In this document: piece after piece, positions 1-9,200 of the stretch
Position numbering within the stretch: position 1 is the stretch's first letter
Layout: every line of letters starts with the position of its first letter
Assembly (NCBI GenBank): GCA_947589225.1
Contig: CANQBC010000002.1
Location: 99,954-163,953 of the forward strand
Length of the DNA stretch: 64,000 nt
Reading direction: 5' to 3'
DNA from: an uncultured Oscillospiraceae bacterium
GTDB taxonomy: Bacteria > Bacillota > Clostridia > Oscillospirales > Oscillospiraceae
The notes under the pieces: model-generated
Told to the model about the DNA's origin: nothing
Seen by the model: the letters and a program-made list of their open reading frames with translations, nothing else
Database searches by the model: none
Translations under genes and position numbers: made by a program

Positions 1-2
1 CA

Positions 3-887
3 CGCCGTTCAGACCTGGCCACCGAGGCCAAAAAAATCTGGAGCGAGGACAATCTCACCGACCTTGACGGCGCCGAGGAGCTCGTTACAAACAAGCGCGG
101 CTTCGAGGTCACCACCGTCAACATTACCGGCGATCGGGCCGCCAGCGAGTTATGTAAACCCAAAGGCCGGTATGTGACCATTGAGCTTGGCAAATTTCTC
201 CGCCGGGAGGACGACTCCTTTGAGTCGGGAGCGCAGGTGATCGCGGAAACGCTGTCGGAGCTCTTGGGCGGTGAACCGGGCCCCGTGATGGTGGCGGGCC
301 TCGGAAATCCGGCCATTACCCCGGACGCGGTGGGACATCTGGTGGTAAAGGACACGTTGGTGACCCGGCATCTGCGCCGGCAGATGCCGGAGGCCTTCGC
401 GCAGTTTGGCGATCTGGCCGCGCTCGAGCCAGGGGTCCTGGGCACTACGGGTGTTGAGAGCGTGGACGTCATTGGAGCCGTGGTGCGGGAGGTCAGGCCC
501 CGCGCCCTTATTGCCGTGGACGCCCTGGCCTCCCGCAGCATGGATCGTGTGTGCAGAACGGTGCAGGTCTCCGACACGGGCATTGTCCCCGGTTCCGGCG
601 TGGGCAACGCCCGGGGCGCGCTTTCAAAAGACACTCTCGGCATCCCTGTTATCGCACTGGGCGTCCCCACCGTGGTGGACGCCGTCACTCTGGCCCTCGA
701 CGTGGCGAGGGACGCCGGCGTGGAACTTGATCCCGAGGCGTTGCGCGGCAGTAACGGTTCCATGATCGTGACCCCCAGGGAAATTGACTCAAACGTCCAG
801 ACCATTTCGAGATTAATGGCCTACGGCATTAATCTGGCGGTACACCGGGGGCTTACGGTTCAGGACGTGGATATGTTTTTGGGGTGA
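3..887 (+). CDS. gpr: GPR endopeptidase, germination protease (5' end cut by window edge)
   Basis: This protease (family A25) degrades small acid-soluble spore proteins at germination. The reading frame is open from base 3, so the start lies outside the window; the first visible residues are RRSDLATEAKKIW, typical of the region just after the GPR start. Family hallmarks are AGLGNPAITPDAVG, IAVDALASRS and DTGIVPGSGVGN, which carry the conserved aspartates thought to act in catalysis. The ATG at 174 lies inside the family domain and is not the true start. It is followed by two parS sites and parA. The family assignment is firm; only the N-terminus is missing. Confidence 0.93.
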   Translation, partial: RRSDLATEAKKIWSEDNLTDLDGAEELVTNKRGFEVTTVNITGDRAASELCKPKGRYVTIELGKFLRREDDSFESGAQVIAETLSELLGGEPGPVMVAGLGNPAITPDAVGHLVVKDTLVTRHLRRQMPEAFAQFGDLAALEPGVLGTTGVESVDVIGAVVREVRPRALIAVDALASRSMDRVCRTVQVSDTGIVPGSGVGNARGALSKDTLGIPVIALGVPTVVDAVTLALDVARDAGVELDPEALRGSNGSMIVTPREIDSNVQTISRLMAYGINLAVHRGLTVQDVDMFLG

Positions 888-902
888 CCGCGTTTCCCCC
901 GG

Positions 903-918
903 TGTTTCACGTGAAACA
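903..918. other. parS: parS centromere site 1
   Basis: The 16-bp palindrome TGTTTCACGTGAAACA matches the parS consensus bound by ParB/Spo0J. It lies 132 bp before parA and 41 bp before a second identical site. Confidence 0.95.
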
Positions 919-959
919 TTTTTCTCCACGCGTCTCACCCCGCGACGGCAAAGCGCAAA

Positions 960-975
960 TGTTTCACGTGAAACA
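960..975. other. parS: parS centromere site 2
   Basis: A second perfect copy of TGTTTCACGTGAAACA, 57 bp start-to-start from the first. Both lie in the parA leader, so ParB bound here could also affect parAB expression (inference). Confidence 0.95.
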
Positions 976-1049
976 TTGATAGGGGGTTGAAATACGAAAC
1001 GGAATCGATTATAATATGTCCGTCGTTAAAAAGAATTATGGAGGACATA

Positions 1050-1817
1050 ATGGGTAAGATAATCGGGGTGGCAAATCAGAAAGGCGGGGTGGGAAAGACC
1101 ACAACGGCTGTTAATATGACGTGCGCCCTACACCTTTTAAAGAAAAGCGTACTGCTTGTGGACGCGGATCCACAGGGAAACGCAACCTCCGCCATGGGAG
1201 TAGACAAGAACAAAGTCAAAGCCGGAACCTACGAGGTGCTGATGGGCGAGGATTCCGCCGAAGCGGTCGTCAGAACAAAATACGGCGATCTGATGCCCTC
1301 CAACAGGGCGTTGGCCGGCGCGCTCATTGAACTTGTGGATATGGACGGGCGGGAATACATATTAAAGACCGTGCTGGAAAAGCTTAAAGAAAGCTACGAC
1401 TACATTATAATAGACTGCCCGCCGTCACTGGAGCTGCTGACGTTGAACGCCCTCGTGGCCAGCGAGACGGTACTGGTACCGGTTCAATGCGAATACTTTG
1501 CCCTGGAGGGGTTGTCAGACCTTATGAGCACAGTCCGGCTTATAAGGAGAAAGCTCAATCCGGGGCTTGACATCGAGGGCGTGGTGCTGACCATGTTCGA
1601 CTCCCGCACAAATCTGAGCATGCAGGTGGCGGCGGAGGTCAAAAAGTTTTTCAAGGACAAAGTGATGCGCACGGTGATCCCGCGCAACGTCCGCCTCTCC
1701 GAGGCGCCCAGTCACGGGAAACCGGTGATGGCATACGACTACGCCTCCCGTGGATCACAGGCATACCTGGCACTGGCGCGGGAGCTGCTGGAGAGAAACG
1801 GAAGAGGGGTGAAATGA
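1050..1817 (+). CDS. parA: ParA/Soj chromosome-partitioning ATPase
   Basis: ParA-type ATPase that acts with ParB and parS in origin segregation and, in Firmicutes, in control of DnaA. The deviant Walker A motif KGGVGKTT is at residues 11-18, Walker B is IIIDCPPSL, and the total of 255 residues is normal for Soj. The ATG at 1050 is chosen because GGAGG ends six bases before it and the protein then begins MGKIIGVANQ; an in-frame ATG at 987 would add a non-homologous extension. The stop overlaps the parB start (ATGA), so the two genes are translationally coupled. Confidence 0.95.
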   Translation: MGKIIGVANQKGGVGKTTTAVNMTCALHLLKKSVLLVDADPQGNATSAMGVDKNKVKAGTYEVLMGEDSAEAVVRTKYGDLMPSNRALAGALIELVDMDGREYILKTVLEKLKESYDYIIIDCPPSLELLTLNALVASETVLVPVQCEYFALEGLSDLMSTVRLIRRKLNPGLDIEGVVLTMFDSRTNLSMQVAAEVKKFFKDKVMRTVIPRNVRLSEAPSHGKPVMAYDYASRGSQAYLALARELLERNGRGVK

Positions 1818-2689
1818 TGGCAAAAGGCTTGGGCCGAGGCATGGGCGCCCTTTTGGGAGAAGAAACCATGCGGGAGCAGGGCGCGGGAACGGCAAAACTC
1901 CCTCTTGCCAAGATAGAGCCGAGGCGGGATCAGCCACGGGAACGGTTTGACCCGGAGAAGATGGAGGAGCTGGCAGAATCCCTCAGGGAGCACGGGATGA
2001 TACAGCCCATAACCGTGCGTCCCATGGAAGCGGGCTTTTACCAGATCATCGCCGGAGAGAGACGGTGGCGCGCCGCAAGAATGGCGGGGCTAACCGAGGT
2101 TCCGGTGAATATCATTGAAGCGGACGACAAAAAGACCGCGGAGCTTGCCATGATAGAAAACCTCCAAAGGGAGGATCTGAACCCGATCGAAGAGGCGCGG
2201 GGCTACAAGAAGCTCATGGAGAGTTTCTCGCTGACACAGGAGCAGGTGGCGGAGCGGGTGGGCAAATCAAGGCCCGTTGTAGCAAACGCCCTGCGGCTTT
2301 TAAAGCTGTCCGACGCGGCGATAAGGTTGGTGGAGTCCGGGGAGCTCTCTCTTAGCCACGCCAGGGCGCTTCTGGAGCTGACCGACGAGACGGCGCAAAC
2401 CGAGGCGGCGCGGAAGGCCGTCGAGGAGGGGTTGTCCGTTCGGGAGGTCACTCTGCTTGTAAAGAAGCTGTCCGCAAAGGAAAAACCGCCGAAAGAGAAA
2501 AAGAATCCGCGGCTCGGTGAGGATGGCGTGGATTATATGGCGGAGATCGAACGGGATATCGGGCGGCGGCTGGGGCGGCGCGTCAAGATTGACGCGGGAG
2601 CCGAAAAGGGCTCCATCACCATAGATTACTACGACAAAGAGGACTTTGAGCGGCTTTGCGCCATGCTGAAGTCAATAAAAGAGGGATAA
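1814..2689 (+). CDS. parB: ParB/Spo0J CTP-dependent DNA-clamp protein
   Basis: ParB loads on parS, spreads as a CTP-gated clamp and recruits SMC. The N-terminal nuclease-like domain contains the GERRWRAARMAG box near residues 76-87, followed by the helix-turn-helix region (LTQEQVAERVGKSRPVVANA) and a C-terminal dimerisation domain. The length of about 291 residues is standard. The start is ATG 1814, overlapping the parA stop, or ATG 1817 one codon on. The cognate parS sites are 840-910 bp upstream. Confidence 0.95.
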   Translation: MMAKGLGRGMGALLGEETMREQGAGTAKLPLAKIEPRRDQPRERFDPEKMEELAESLREHGMIQPITVRPMEAGFYQIIAGERRWRAARMAGLTEVPVNIIEADDKKTAELAMIENLQREDLNPIEEARGYKKLMESFSLTQEQVAERVGKSRPVVANALRLLKLSDAAIRLVESGELSLSHARALLELTDETAQTEAARKAVEEGLSVREVTLLVKKLSAKEKPPKEKKNPRLGEDGVDYMAEIERDIGRRLGRRVKIDAGAEKGSITIDYYDKEDFERLCAMLKSIKEG

Positions 2690-2691
2690 AA

Positions 2692-3297
2692 ATGGAACTG
2701 AAACGAAGAGATTCGGCGGACGGGAACGAGGAGAAGATCAACAGCCCGGCGCCGGAAAACGCGCAGTCCGACAAGAGCGCAAAGAAACGCGAGGCTTCCG
2801 TTATAATTTACACGTCGATCCTGTTTCTTGTGGCGCTGGCGTTGATCCTGCTTTCATATTTCATCCAGCAGCGGACTACCACAAAGCTCACCGAGGTAAC
2901 TACCCAGCACGGGGAATTCTCCGAGCTGGCGCTTCAAAATATCGTGGGACTGCAAAACAAAAACCAGGAGCTCACAAATGAGCTGGACAAGGCCCGGGAG
3001 GAGCTGGAGGCCCGGGAGGAGGAGCTGGAGTCGGCACAGGCGTCCCTTGAGCAAATGACCGCTGAAATAGCGGGGCTTGAGCAGGGGGCGGCCGCCGCGA
3101 AGATCGAAACGGAGGCGCTTCAGTCCGAGCTTGAGACGCAGCGAAAAAAGACCGAGGCGGTGGGACTTCTGGCCGCGCTGCTGGCGTCGCAAAAAGGCGA
3201 GGACACAAGCGCCATCATAGACCAGCTGGACGCGCTCAAGGAATACCTTGACGGGGCATACCTGACCATATATAATTCTTACATCGAGAACAACTGA
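2692..3297 (+). CDS. Membrane-anchored coiled-coil protein, unknown function
   Basis: A 201-residue protein with a charged cytoplasmic N-terminus (about 35 residues), one membrane segment (SVIIYTSILFLVALALILLS) and a long Glu/Lys/Gln-rich coiled coil to about residue 165. A short globular tail follows. The ATG at 2692 lies two bases after the parB stop, so it is the third gene of the parAB operon. Topology resembles DivIC-like or envelope scaffold proteins, but no family signature is visible. A link to chromosome segregation or division is only a neighbourhood inference. Confidence 0.8.
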   Translation: MELKRRDSADGNEEKINSPAPENAQSDKSAKKREASVIIYTSILFLVALALILLSYFIQQRTTTKLTEVTTQHGEFSELALQNIVGLQNKNQELTNELDKAREELEAREEELESAQASLEQMTAEIAGLEQGAAAAKIETEALQSELETQRKKTEAVGLLAALLASQKGEDTSAIIDQLDALKEYLDGAYLTIYNSYIENN

Positions 3298-3313
3298 AAA
3301 GAAGGCGCTTTGT

Positions 3314-4624
3314 ATGATAGATATACGGCTTATACGCGAGAACCCCGACCTGGTGCGGGATAACATCAGGAAAAAATTCCAGGACGCCAAGCTGCCGCTT
3401 GTCGACGAGGCCATGAGGCTCGACCGGGCCAACCGCGCCGCCATCAACGAGGCCAGCGAGCTGCGGGCAAAGCGCAACAGCCTTTCAAAACAGATCGGTA
3501 TGCTCATGGGCCAGGCGAAAAAAGACCCCGCCAAGGCCGCCGAGGCCGAGAAGATCAAGGCGGAGGTCAAGGCGGACGGCGAGCGCCTGGCGGAGCTTGA
3601 ACAGCTCGAGGACAAGTATAAGGCGGAGCTTCGCGCCGTGATGATGCAGATCCCCCAGATCATCGACCCCTCCGTGCCCATCGGGCCGGACGACAGCGCC
3701 AACGTGGAGATCCAGCGTTTCGGCGAGGCGAAGGTTCCCGATTTTGAGGTGCCCTACCACACCGAGCTTATGGAGCGCTTCGGCGGCATTGACCTGGACG
3801 CCGCCCGCGACGTGGCCGGGAGCGGTTTTTATTATCTCATCGGCGACATCGCACGCCTCCACGAGGCGGTGCTGGCCTACGCCCGGGACTTCATGATCGG
3901 CAAGGGCTTCACGTACATGATCCCGCCCTATATGATGCACGGGGCCATCGTGGAGGGCGTCATGTCCCAGAGCGACATGGACGCCATGATGTACAAGATC
4001 GAGGGGGAGGATCTCTACCTCATCGGAACCTCGGAGCACTCCATGATCGGCCGGTATATCAACCGGCTCATCCCCGCCGAGACGCTCCCCCACACCCTCA
4101 CCAGCTATTCCCCCTGCTTCCGCAAGGAAAAGGGATCCCACGGCATCGAGGAGCGGGGCGTTTACCGCATTCACCAGTTTGAAAAACAGGAGATGATCGT
4201 GGTCTGCCGCCCGGAGGAGTCCATGGACTGGTACGAGAAGCTCTGGCGCTACTCCGTGGAGCTGTTCAGGAGCATGGACATCCCCGTCCGGCAGCTGGAG
4301 TGCTGCTCCGGGGATCTGGCCGATTTGAAGGTCAAATCCTGCGACATCGAGGCGTGGAGTCCCCGCCAGCAGAAGTACTTCGAGGTCTGCTCCTGCTCCA
4401 ACCTGGGGGACGCCCAGGCCCGGCGGCTGAACATCCGCTTCAAGGACGCGGACGGGAAGATCAGCCTCGCCCACACCCTGAACAACACCTGCGTGGCGCC
4501 CCCCCGGATGCTCATCGCCCTTCTGGAGAACAACCTTCAGGCCGACGGAAGCGTGACCATTCCGGAAGTGCTCCGTCCCTACATGGGCGGAAAGGAGAGG
4601 CTGGAAAAAGCCCCGGCCGTGTGA
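3314..4624 (+). CDS. serS: Serine--tRNA ligase
   Basis: Class II aminoacyl-tRNA synthetase that charges tRNA-Ser. The N-terminal 110 residues form the long antiparallel coiled-coil arm (MIDIRLIRENPDLVRDN start, KRNSLSKQIG). Motif 2 is seen in SPCFRKEKGSHG with RGVYRIHQFEKQE, and motif 3 in LNNTCVAPPRMLIALLENN. The 436 residues are slightly above the usual 420-430. Its start is only 16 bases after the preceding gene, so there is no room for a T-box leader. Confidence 0.97.
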   Translation: MIDIRLIRENPDLVRDNIRKKFQDAKLPLVDEAMRLDRANRAAINEASELRAKRNSLSKQIGMLMGQAKKDPAKAAEAEKIKAEVKADGERLAELEQLEDKYKAELRAVMMQIPQIIDPSVPIGPDDSANVEIQRFGEAKVPDFEVPYHTELMERFGGIDLDAARDVAGSGFYYLIGDIARLHEAVLAYARDFMIGKGFTYMIPPYMMHGAIVEGVMSQSDMDAMMYKIEGEDLYLIGTSEHSMIGRYINRLIPAETLPHTLTSYSPCFRKEKGSHGIEERGVYRIHQFEKQEMIVVCRPEESMDWYEKLWRYSVELFRSMDIPVRQLECCSGDLADLKVKSCDIEAWSPRQQKYFEVCSCSNLGDAQARRLNIRFKDADGKISLAHTLNNTCVAPPRMLIALLENNLQADGSVTIPEVLRPYMGGKERLEKAPAV

Positions 4625-4719
4625 CCCTTCCGTCACGGGAAAAGCCCGTGGCAGCTCCCCCGAGGGGGAATTTACAAAGGTCTATATTTATATAATTTTT
4701 ATATAAGGAGGATTTTTAA

Positions 4720-5034
4720 ATGAAAGCGATCTGGAAGATTCTCATTGGTGCGGCGGCGGTAGCGGCGGTGACGCCCTACGAGGTCAAGCGCGACGAGGAG
4801 ACCGGCGAGGTCAGGATCAAAGCCGCGACCTGGGCCGGTACCTACACCAAAAACGGAGGCGACAGCAACCTCACCCTGAAGCTTCTCCCCGGTCTGAGGA
4901 AGGACACCGCGTGCCGGTGCTGTGATGAAGAGTGCGACAGTGGGGACGAGTGCCGCTGCGAGACCGAGGACGAAACCGACTGCATCACGATCGAGGTCGA
5001 CGACGGCGAGAGTGAGCCCAAGCCAGAGGAATAA
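4720..5034 (+). CDS. Small acidic cysteine-rich protein, unknown
   Basis: A 104-residue protein not assigned to a family. It starts with a short hydrophobic stretch (IWKILIGAAAVAAV), continues with a mixed Thr/Gly region and ends in a very acidic tail with clustered cysteines (CRCCDEECDSGDECRCE, then a further Cys). The Cys/Asp/Glu cluster could bind metal, but this is inference. An AGGAGG ribosome site precedes ATG 4720, and the upstream gap is unusually AT-rich. The mscL gene follows 11 bases later, so the two are probably co-transcribed. Confidence 0.75.
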   Translation: MKAIWKILIGAAAVAAVTPYEVKRDEETGEVRIKAATWAGTYTKNGGDSNLTLKLLPGLRKDTACRCCDEECDSGDECRCETEDETDCITIEVDDGESEPKPEE

Positions 5035-5045
5035 AGGAGATCTCA

Positions 5046-5483
5046 ATGAAAAAATTTTTTAAAGAGTTCAGGGAGTTCATAAACAAGGGCAACGTGCTGG
5101 GTCTGGCCGTCGGCGTCATTATCGGCGGCGCTTTCAGCACCATCACCACGAGCCTCACCAACGACATCATCATGCCCATCGTGTCCATATTCCTGGGCGG
5201 CGTGGATTTCTCCTCCATGACGCTGAAGCTCCCCACCTTCTACAAGCTGGCGGCGGACGCGGCGCCCAACACCCTAAATTATGGCAACTTCATATCCGCC
5301 GTCATAAACTTCCTCATCCTGGCCCTGGTGGTATTCTGCATCATGAAGGCTTTCAATTCCGCCGCCGACAAGGCGAAGAAGAAAAAGGAGACGCCCCCGG
5401 CGCCTCCCGCTCCCCCCGAGCCCAGCGCCGAGGAGAAGCTGCTCACCGAGATCCGCGACCTTTTGAAGGCGCAGCAGAAATAA
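5046..5483 (+). CDS. mscL: Large-conductance mechanosensitive channel MscL
   Basis: A homopentameric membrane channel that opens under hypo-osmotic stress. The N-terminal amphipathic helix (FFKEFREFINKGNVLGLAVG) and first transmembrane helix GVIIGGAFSTI match the family closely; a second transmembrane segment is SAVINFLILALVVFCIMKAF. The C-terminal tail carries a Pro/Ala linker and the usual terminal helix (EEKLLTEIRDLLKA). The 145 residues are typical. It ends one base before rsmG. Confidence 0.96.
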   Translation: MKKFFKEFREFINKGNVLGLAVGVIIGGAFSTITTSLTNDIIMPIVSIFLGGVDFSSMTLKLPTFYKLAADAAPNTLNYGNFISAVINFLILALVVFCIMKAFNSAADKAKKKKETPPAPPAPPEPSAEEKLLTEIRDLLKAQQK

Positions 5484-5484
5484 G

Positions 5485-6192
5485 ATGCTGGAGGATATTC
5501 TTGCCGGGGGCGCAAACGCCCTCGGCATCTCCCTGCCCGAGGGGGCGCTGACACAATACAGGATCTACCTGGACGCCCTGCTCTCGGTGAACGCGGAGTT
5601 TAATCTGACGGCCATCGAGGATGAGGATCAGGCGGCGCGCCTCCACTTTCTGGACGCGCTGGGGCTGGCGTCCCGCTTTGACCTGGGGGCGAGCTCCGTC
5701 ATCGACGTGGGCGCCGGCGGGGGAATACCCGGTCTGGCGCTGAAGATCGCGGCGCCGGACATCCAGCTTACGCTGCTGGACGCCATGGCCAAGAAGGTGG
5801 GCTTCCTCTCCGAGGCAGCGGGGCTGCTTGGGCTGCCCGCCCGGTGCGTCTGGGGCAGGGCGGAGGAGCTGGGCCGGGCGCCTGAGTACCGGGAGCGGTT
5901 CGACGTGGCCGTGTCCCGGGCGGTGGCAAGGCTCAACTCCCTGGCGGAGCTGTGTATGCCCTTTGTGAAGGTGGGCGGGCACTTTTTGGCCATGAAGGCC
6001 GCGGACTCGGACAGCGAGATCGCGGAGGCGGAGACCGCCGTTGAAAAGCTGGGCGGAAGGCTTGCTGATATACGGGAATACACCATACCGGGGACGGACA
6101 TTATCCGCCGGGTGGCGGTCGTTGAAAAGACCGCCCCCACCCCCGCCCCTTACCCCCGCCGCTGGGCGGCGATCCAGAAAAGGCCCCTGTAA
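5485..6192 (+). CDS. rsmG: 16S rRNA (guanine-N7) methyltransferase RsmG
   Basis: Methylates G527 of 16S rRNA using S-adenosylmethionine. The SAM-binding loop VIDVGAGGGIPGLALKIA is at residues 72-89, and RAEELGRAPEYRERFD and VAVSRAVARL further support the family. The 235 residues are normal. The gene is often next to parAB in Firmicutes, which fits this window. Its 3' end is GC-rich and is followed by a perfect 10-bp inverted repeat before mfd. Confidence 0.95.
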   Translation: MLEDILAGGANALGISLPEGALTQYRIYLDALLSVNAEFNLTAIEDEDQAARLHFLDALGLASRFDLGASSVIDVGAGGGIPGLALKIAAPDIQLTLLDAMAKKVGFLSEAAGLLGLPARCVWGRAEELGRAPEYRERFDVAVSRAVARLNSLAELCMPFVKVGGHFLAMKAADSDSEIAEAETAVEKLGGRLADIREYTIPGTDIIRRVAVVEKTAPTPAPYPRRWAAIQKRPL

Positions 6193-6230
6193 AAGGCGCG
6201 GCGAAGCCGCGATCAAATACCGTCGAATAC

Positions 6231-6251
6231 CCCCGATACACTGTATCGGGG
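6231..6251. repeat. Perfect 10-bp inverted repeat in the rsmG-mfd gap
   Basis: CCCCGATACA and TGTATCGGGG flank a single central base. It lies 24 bp before the mfd start and has no T-run, so it is not a standard terminator. It could be a protein-binding operator or an RNA hairpin near the mfd leader. Confidence 0.6.
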
Positions 6252-6274
6252 CCTTTCGGCGTGGAGTGAGTGAT

Positions 6275-9200
6275 ATGGAAATATTGACCAAGTCCATCAT
6301 GAACGAGGAATCCGTGCAGCGGATCCTCACAGCCATAGAGGCGGGCAGGTGCCCTGCGCTTTTGAGCGGAGCGGGGGCGCTGCCTCGGGCCCACGCGGCG
6401 GCGGCGGTATACGCCTCCACCGGGCGGCCCATGGTAGCCATATGCGCCGACGAGGGGGAGGCCAAACGGATGGCCGAGGATCTTCTGGGCTTTACGGGCG
6501 TCTCCCCGGCGGTGCTGACGGGGCGGGACTTCGTCTTTTACAACGCCGAGGGCGTGTCCAGGGACGGGGAGCGGGCCAGGATCGCCGCCCTCCGGCGGCT
6601 CACGGCGGAGGAGCGGGTCATCGCGGTGACCACCCCCGACGCGCTGATGCTCCGCACCATGCCGCCGGACGTGCTGGAGGCGCTGACCGTGGAGCTGAGA
6701 TGCGGCGGGACCGTCGAGCCGGAGGCGCTCATCCGGCGGCTTGTGGAGGCCGGGTACGAGCGGACGAGCCAGGTGGAGGGGGTGGGCCAGTTTGCCCTGC
6801 GGGGCGGGATCCTGGACATCTACTCCCCGGCGGGGGAACTCCCCGTCCGATGCGAGTTCTGGGGGGACGAGATCGACTCCATGGGCACCTTTGACGTGTC
6901 CAGCCAGCGGCGCATCGAGAACATCGACGCCTGCCTCATCCTCCCCGCCAGGGAGACGCCGGTGACGGCGGCCAAGGGCGGCACGGAGGGGCTGGCCGGG
7001 CGCATGGACGCCTTCGGCAAGCGGCTCATGAAGAAAAAGAGCGTCAAGCGGGAGCTTTTGGAGAACGTGCTGGCGGACCTCAACCGGGTGAAGGACGGGC
7101 GGGGGCTTCCGGCGTCCGACCGCTATCTGGACCTGCTGTACGAGCCGGCCACGGCCCTGGACTACATCCCCCAGGACGCGGTGGTGGTGATGTGCGAGCC
7201 GTCGCGCCTCTCTGAGCGGGCGAAAAACTTCACCTGGCAGCTGGGACAGGACCTGACAAGCCTCAAGGAGGGAAACGTCACCGACGGCGGCCCGGAGCGG
7301 TTCATCGAGGCGTGGGAGTCGGTGACCGAGCGGCTTTCGGATTTCCCGGTGGTGATGATGGCCTCCTTCACCGCCTCCCAGTACCCGCTGCGACCCAGGA
7401 CGCTGGCGACCCTCACCGCCAAGCAGCTTCCCAGCTACGGCGGGAGTCTGGAGACGGCGGCCAGCGACATCGCCCACTACAAAAAGACGGGCTACCGCGT
7501 GGTGGTGCTCACCCGCGACAAGCGCCGGGGGGAGATCCTTCACGACTTTTTGGAGAAGAAGGGCGTGGCCTCCGCCTACGACTTCGCCCTTGAGGCCCTG
7601 CCGGAGAAGGGCCGGTGCGCCATCGCCGTGGGGGCGCTGAGCGCGGGACTTGAGTACCCCGGCATGAAGCTGGCGGTCATCACCGAAGGACAGCTCAGCC
7701 AGGGCCTCTTCCGGCGGAGGGTGAAAAAGAAGCTCCCGGCGGGGCGGCAGAAGCTGGACAGCTTCACCGACCTCTCCCCCGGAGATCTGGTGGTACACGA
7801 GGCCTACGGCATCGGGCGCTTTGCCGGGATGGTGAAGCGCGAGGTGGACGGGGCCATGAAGGACTACATCAAGATCGCCTACGCCGGCACGGACAGCCTC
7901 TACATCCCGGCCACGCAGCTGGATATGGTGTCCAAGTACATCGGGGCCGGGGAGGACGCGCCGGTGAAGCTTTCCAAATTGGGCGGCACGGACTGGGCGC
8001 GGGCCAAGACCAAGGCCCGCGCGGCGGTGAAGGACCTGGCGGACGGCCTCCTGGCCCTGCAGGCCGAGCGGCAGAAAGCGACAGGCTACGCCTTCTCCCC
8101 GGACACCCCCTGGCAGCGGGAGTTTGAGGACAACTTCGAGTATCAGGAGACGGACGACCAGCTCCGGGCCATCCGGGAGATCAAGGCGGATATGGAAAAC
8201 CCCGTGCCCATGGACAGGCTTCTGTGCGGGGACGTGGGCTACGGCAAGACCGAGGTGGCCCTCCGGGCCGTGATGAAGTGCGTCATGGACGGAAAACAGG
8301 CGGCCATCCTCGTGCCCACCACGGTGCTGGCCCAACAGCACTATCAGACGGCGGCCCGGCGCTTTGACGGCTTCCCCGTGAGCATCGAGGTCCTGAGCCG
8401 CTTCCGCTCCCCCTCCCAGACGAAAAAGGCCCTTCAGGGGCTGGAGGACGGGACGGTGGACATCGTCATCGGCACCCACAAGCTTTTGCAGAAGGACGTG
8501 CGTTTTAAAAAGTTGGGCCTTCTGGTGGTGGACGAGGAGCAGCGGTTCGGCGTCCAGCACAAGGAGCGGCTCAAGGAGCTGGCCAGAAAGGTGGACGTGC
8601 TGACCCTGTCGGCCACGCCCATCCCCCGGACCCTCAACATGGCCCTCTCCGGTGTGCGGGATATGTCCACCATCGAGGAGCCGCCCTCCGACCGCCAGCC
8701 GGTGCAGACCTACGTGATGGAGCACGACTGGGGGGTGCTGGCGGACGCCATGCGCCGGGAGATCAGCCGGGGCGGGCAGGTCTACTACCTCCACAACCGG
8801 GTGGACAACATCGAGCACACCGCCATGAAGATCCGGGAGCTTGTGGAGGGCGTCAACATCGCCGTGGCCCACGGGAAGATGGACGAGGAACAGCTCGGCG
8901 CCGTGATGGAGGCCATGCAGGCGGGGGAGATCCAGATCCTGGTCTGCACCACCATCATCGAGACGGGCATCGACATCCCCAACGTCAACACTCTCATCAT
9001 CGAGGACGCGGACAAGATGGGCCTGGCGCAGCTCCATCAGATCCGCGGGCGCGTGGGGCGCTCGAGCCGCCGTGCCTTCGCCTACTTCACCTTCCGGCGG
9101 GACAAGGTGCTCACCGAGGTGGCGGAGAAGCGTCTTTCCGCCATCCGGGAATTTGCGGAGTTCAATTCCGGCTTCAAGATCGCCATGCGGGACCTGGAGA

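Noticed and set aside
3298..3313. T-box leader before serS
   Set aside because: Only 16 bp separate the genes, far too short for a T-box.
6041..6274. N-terminal extension of mfd from an upstream ATG
   Set aside because: It overlaps rsmG and the inverted repeat, has no homology to Mfd, and the 6275 start gives normal length.
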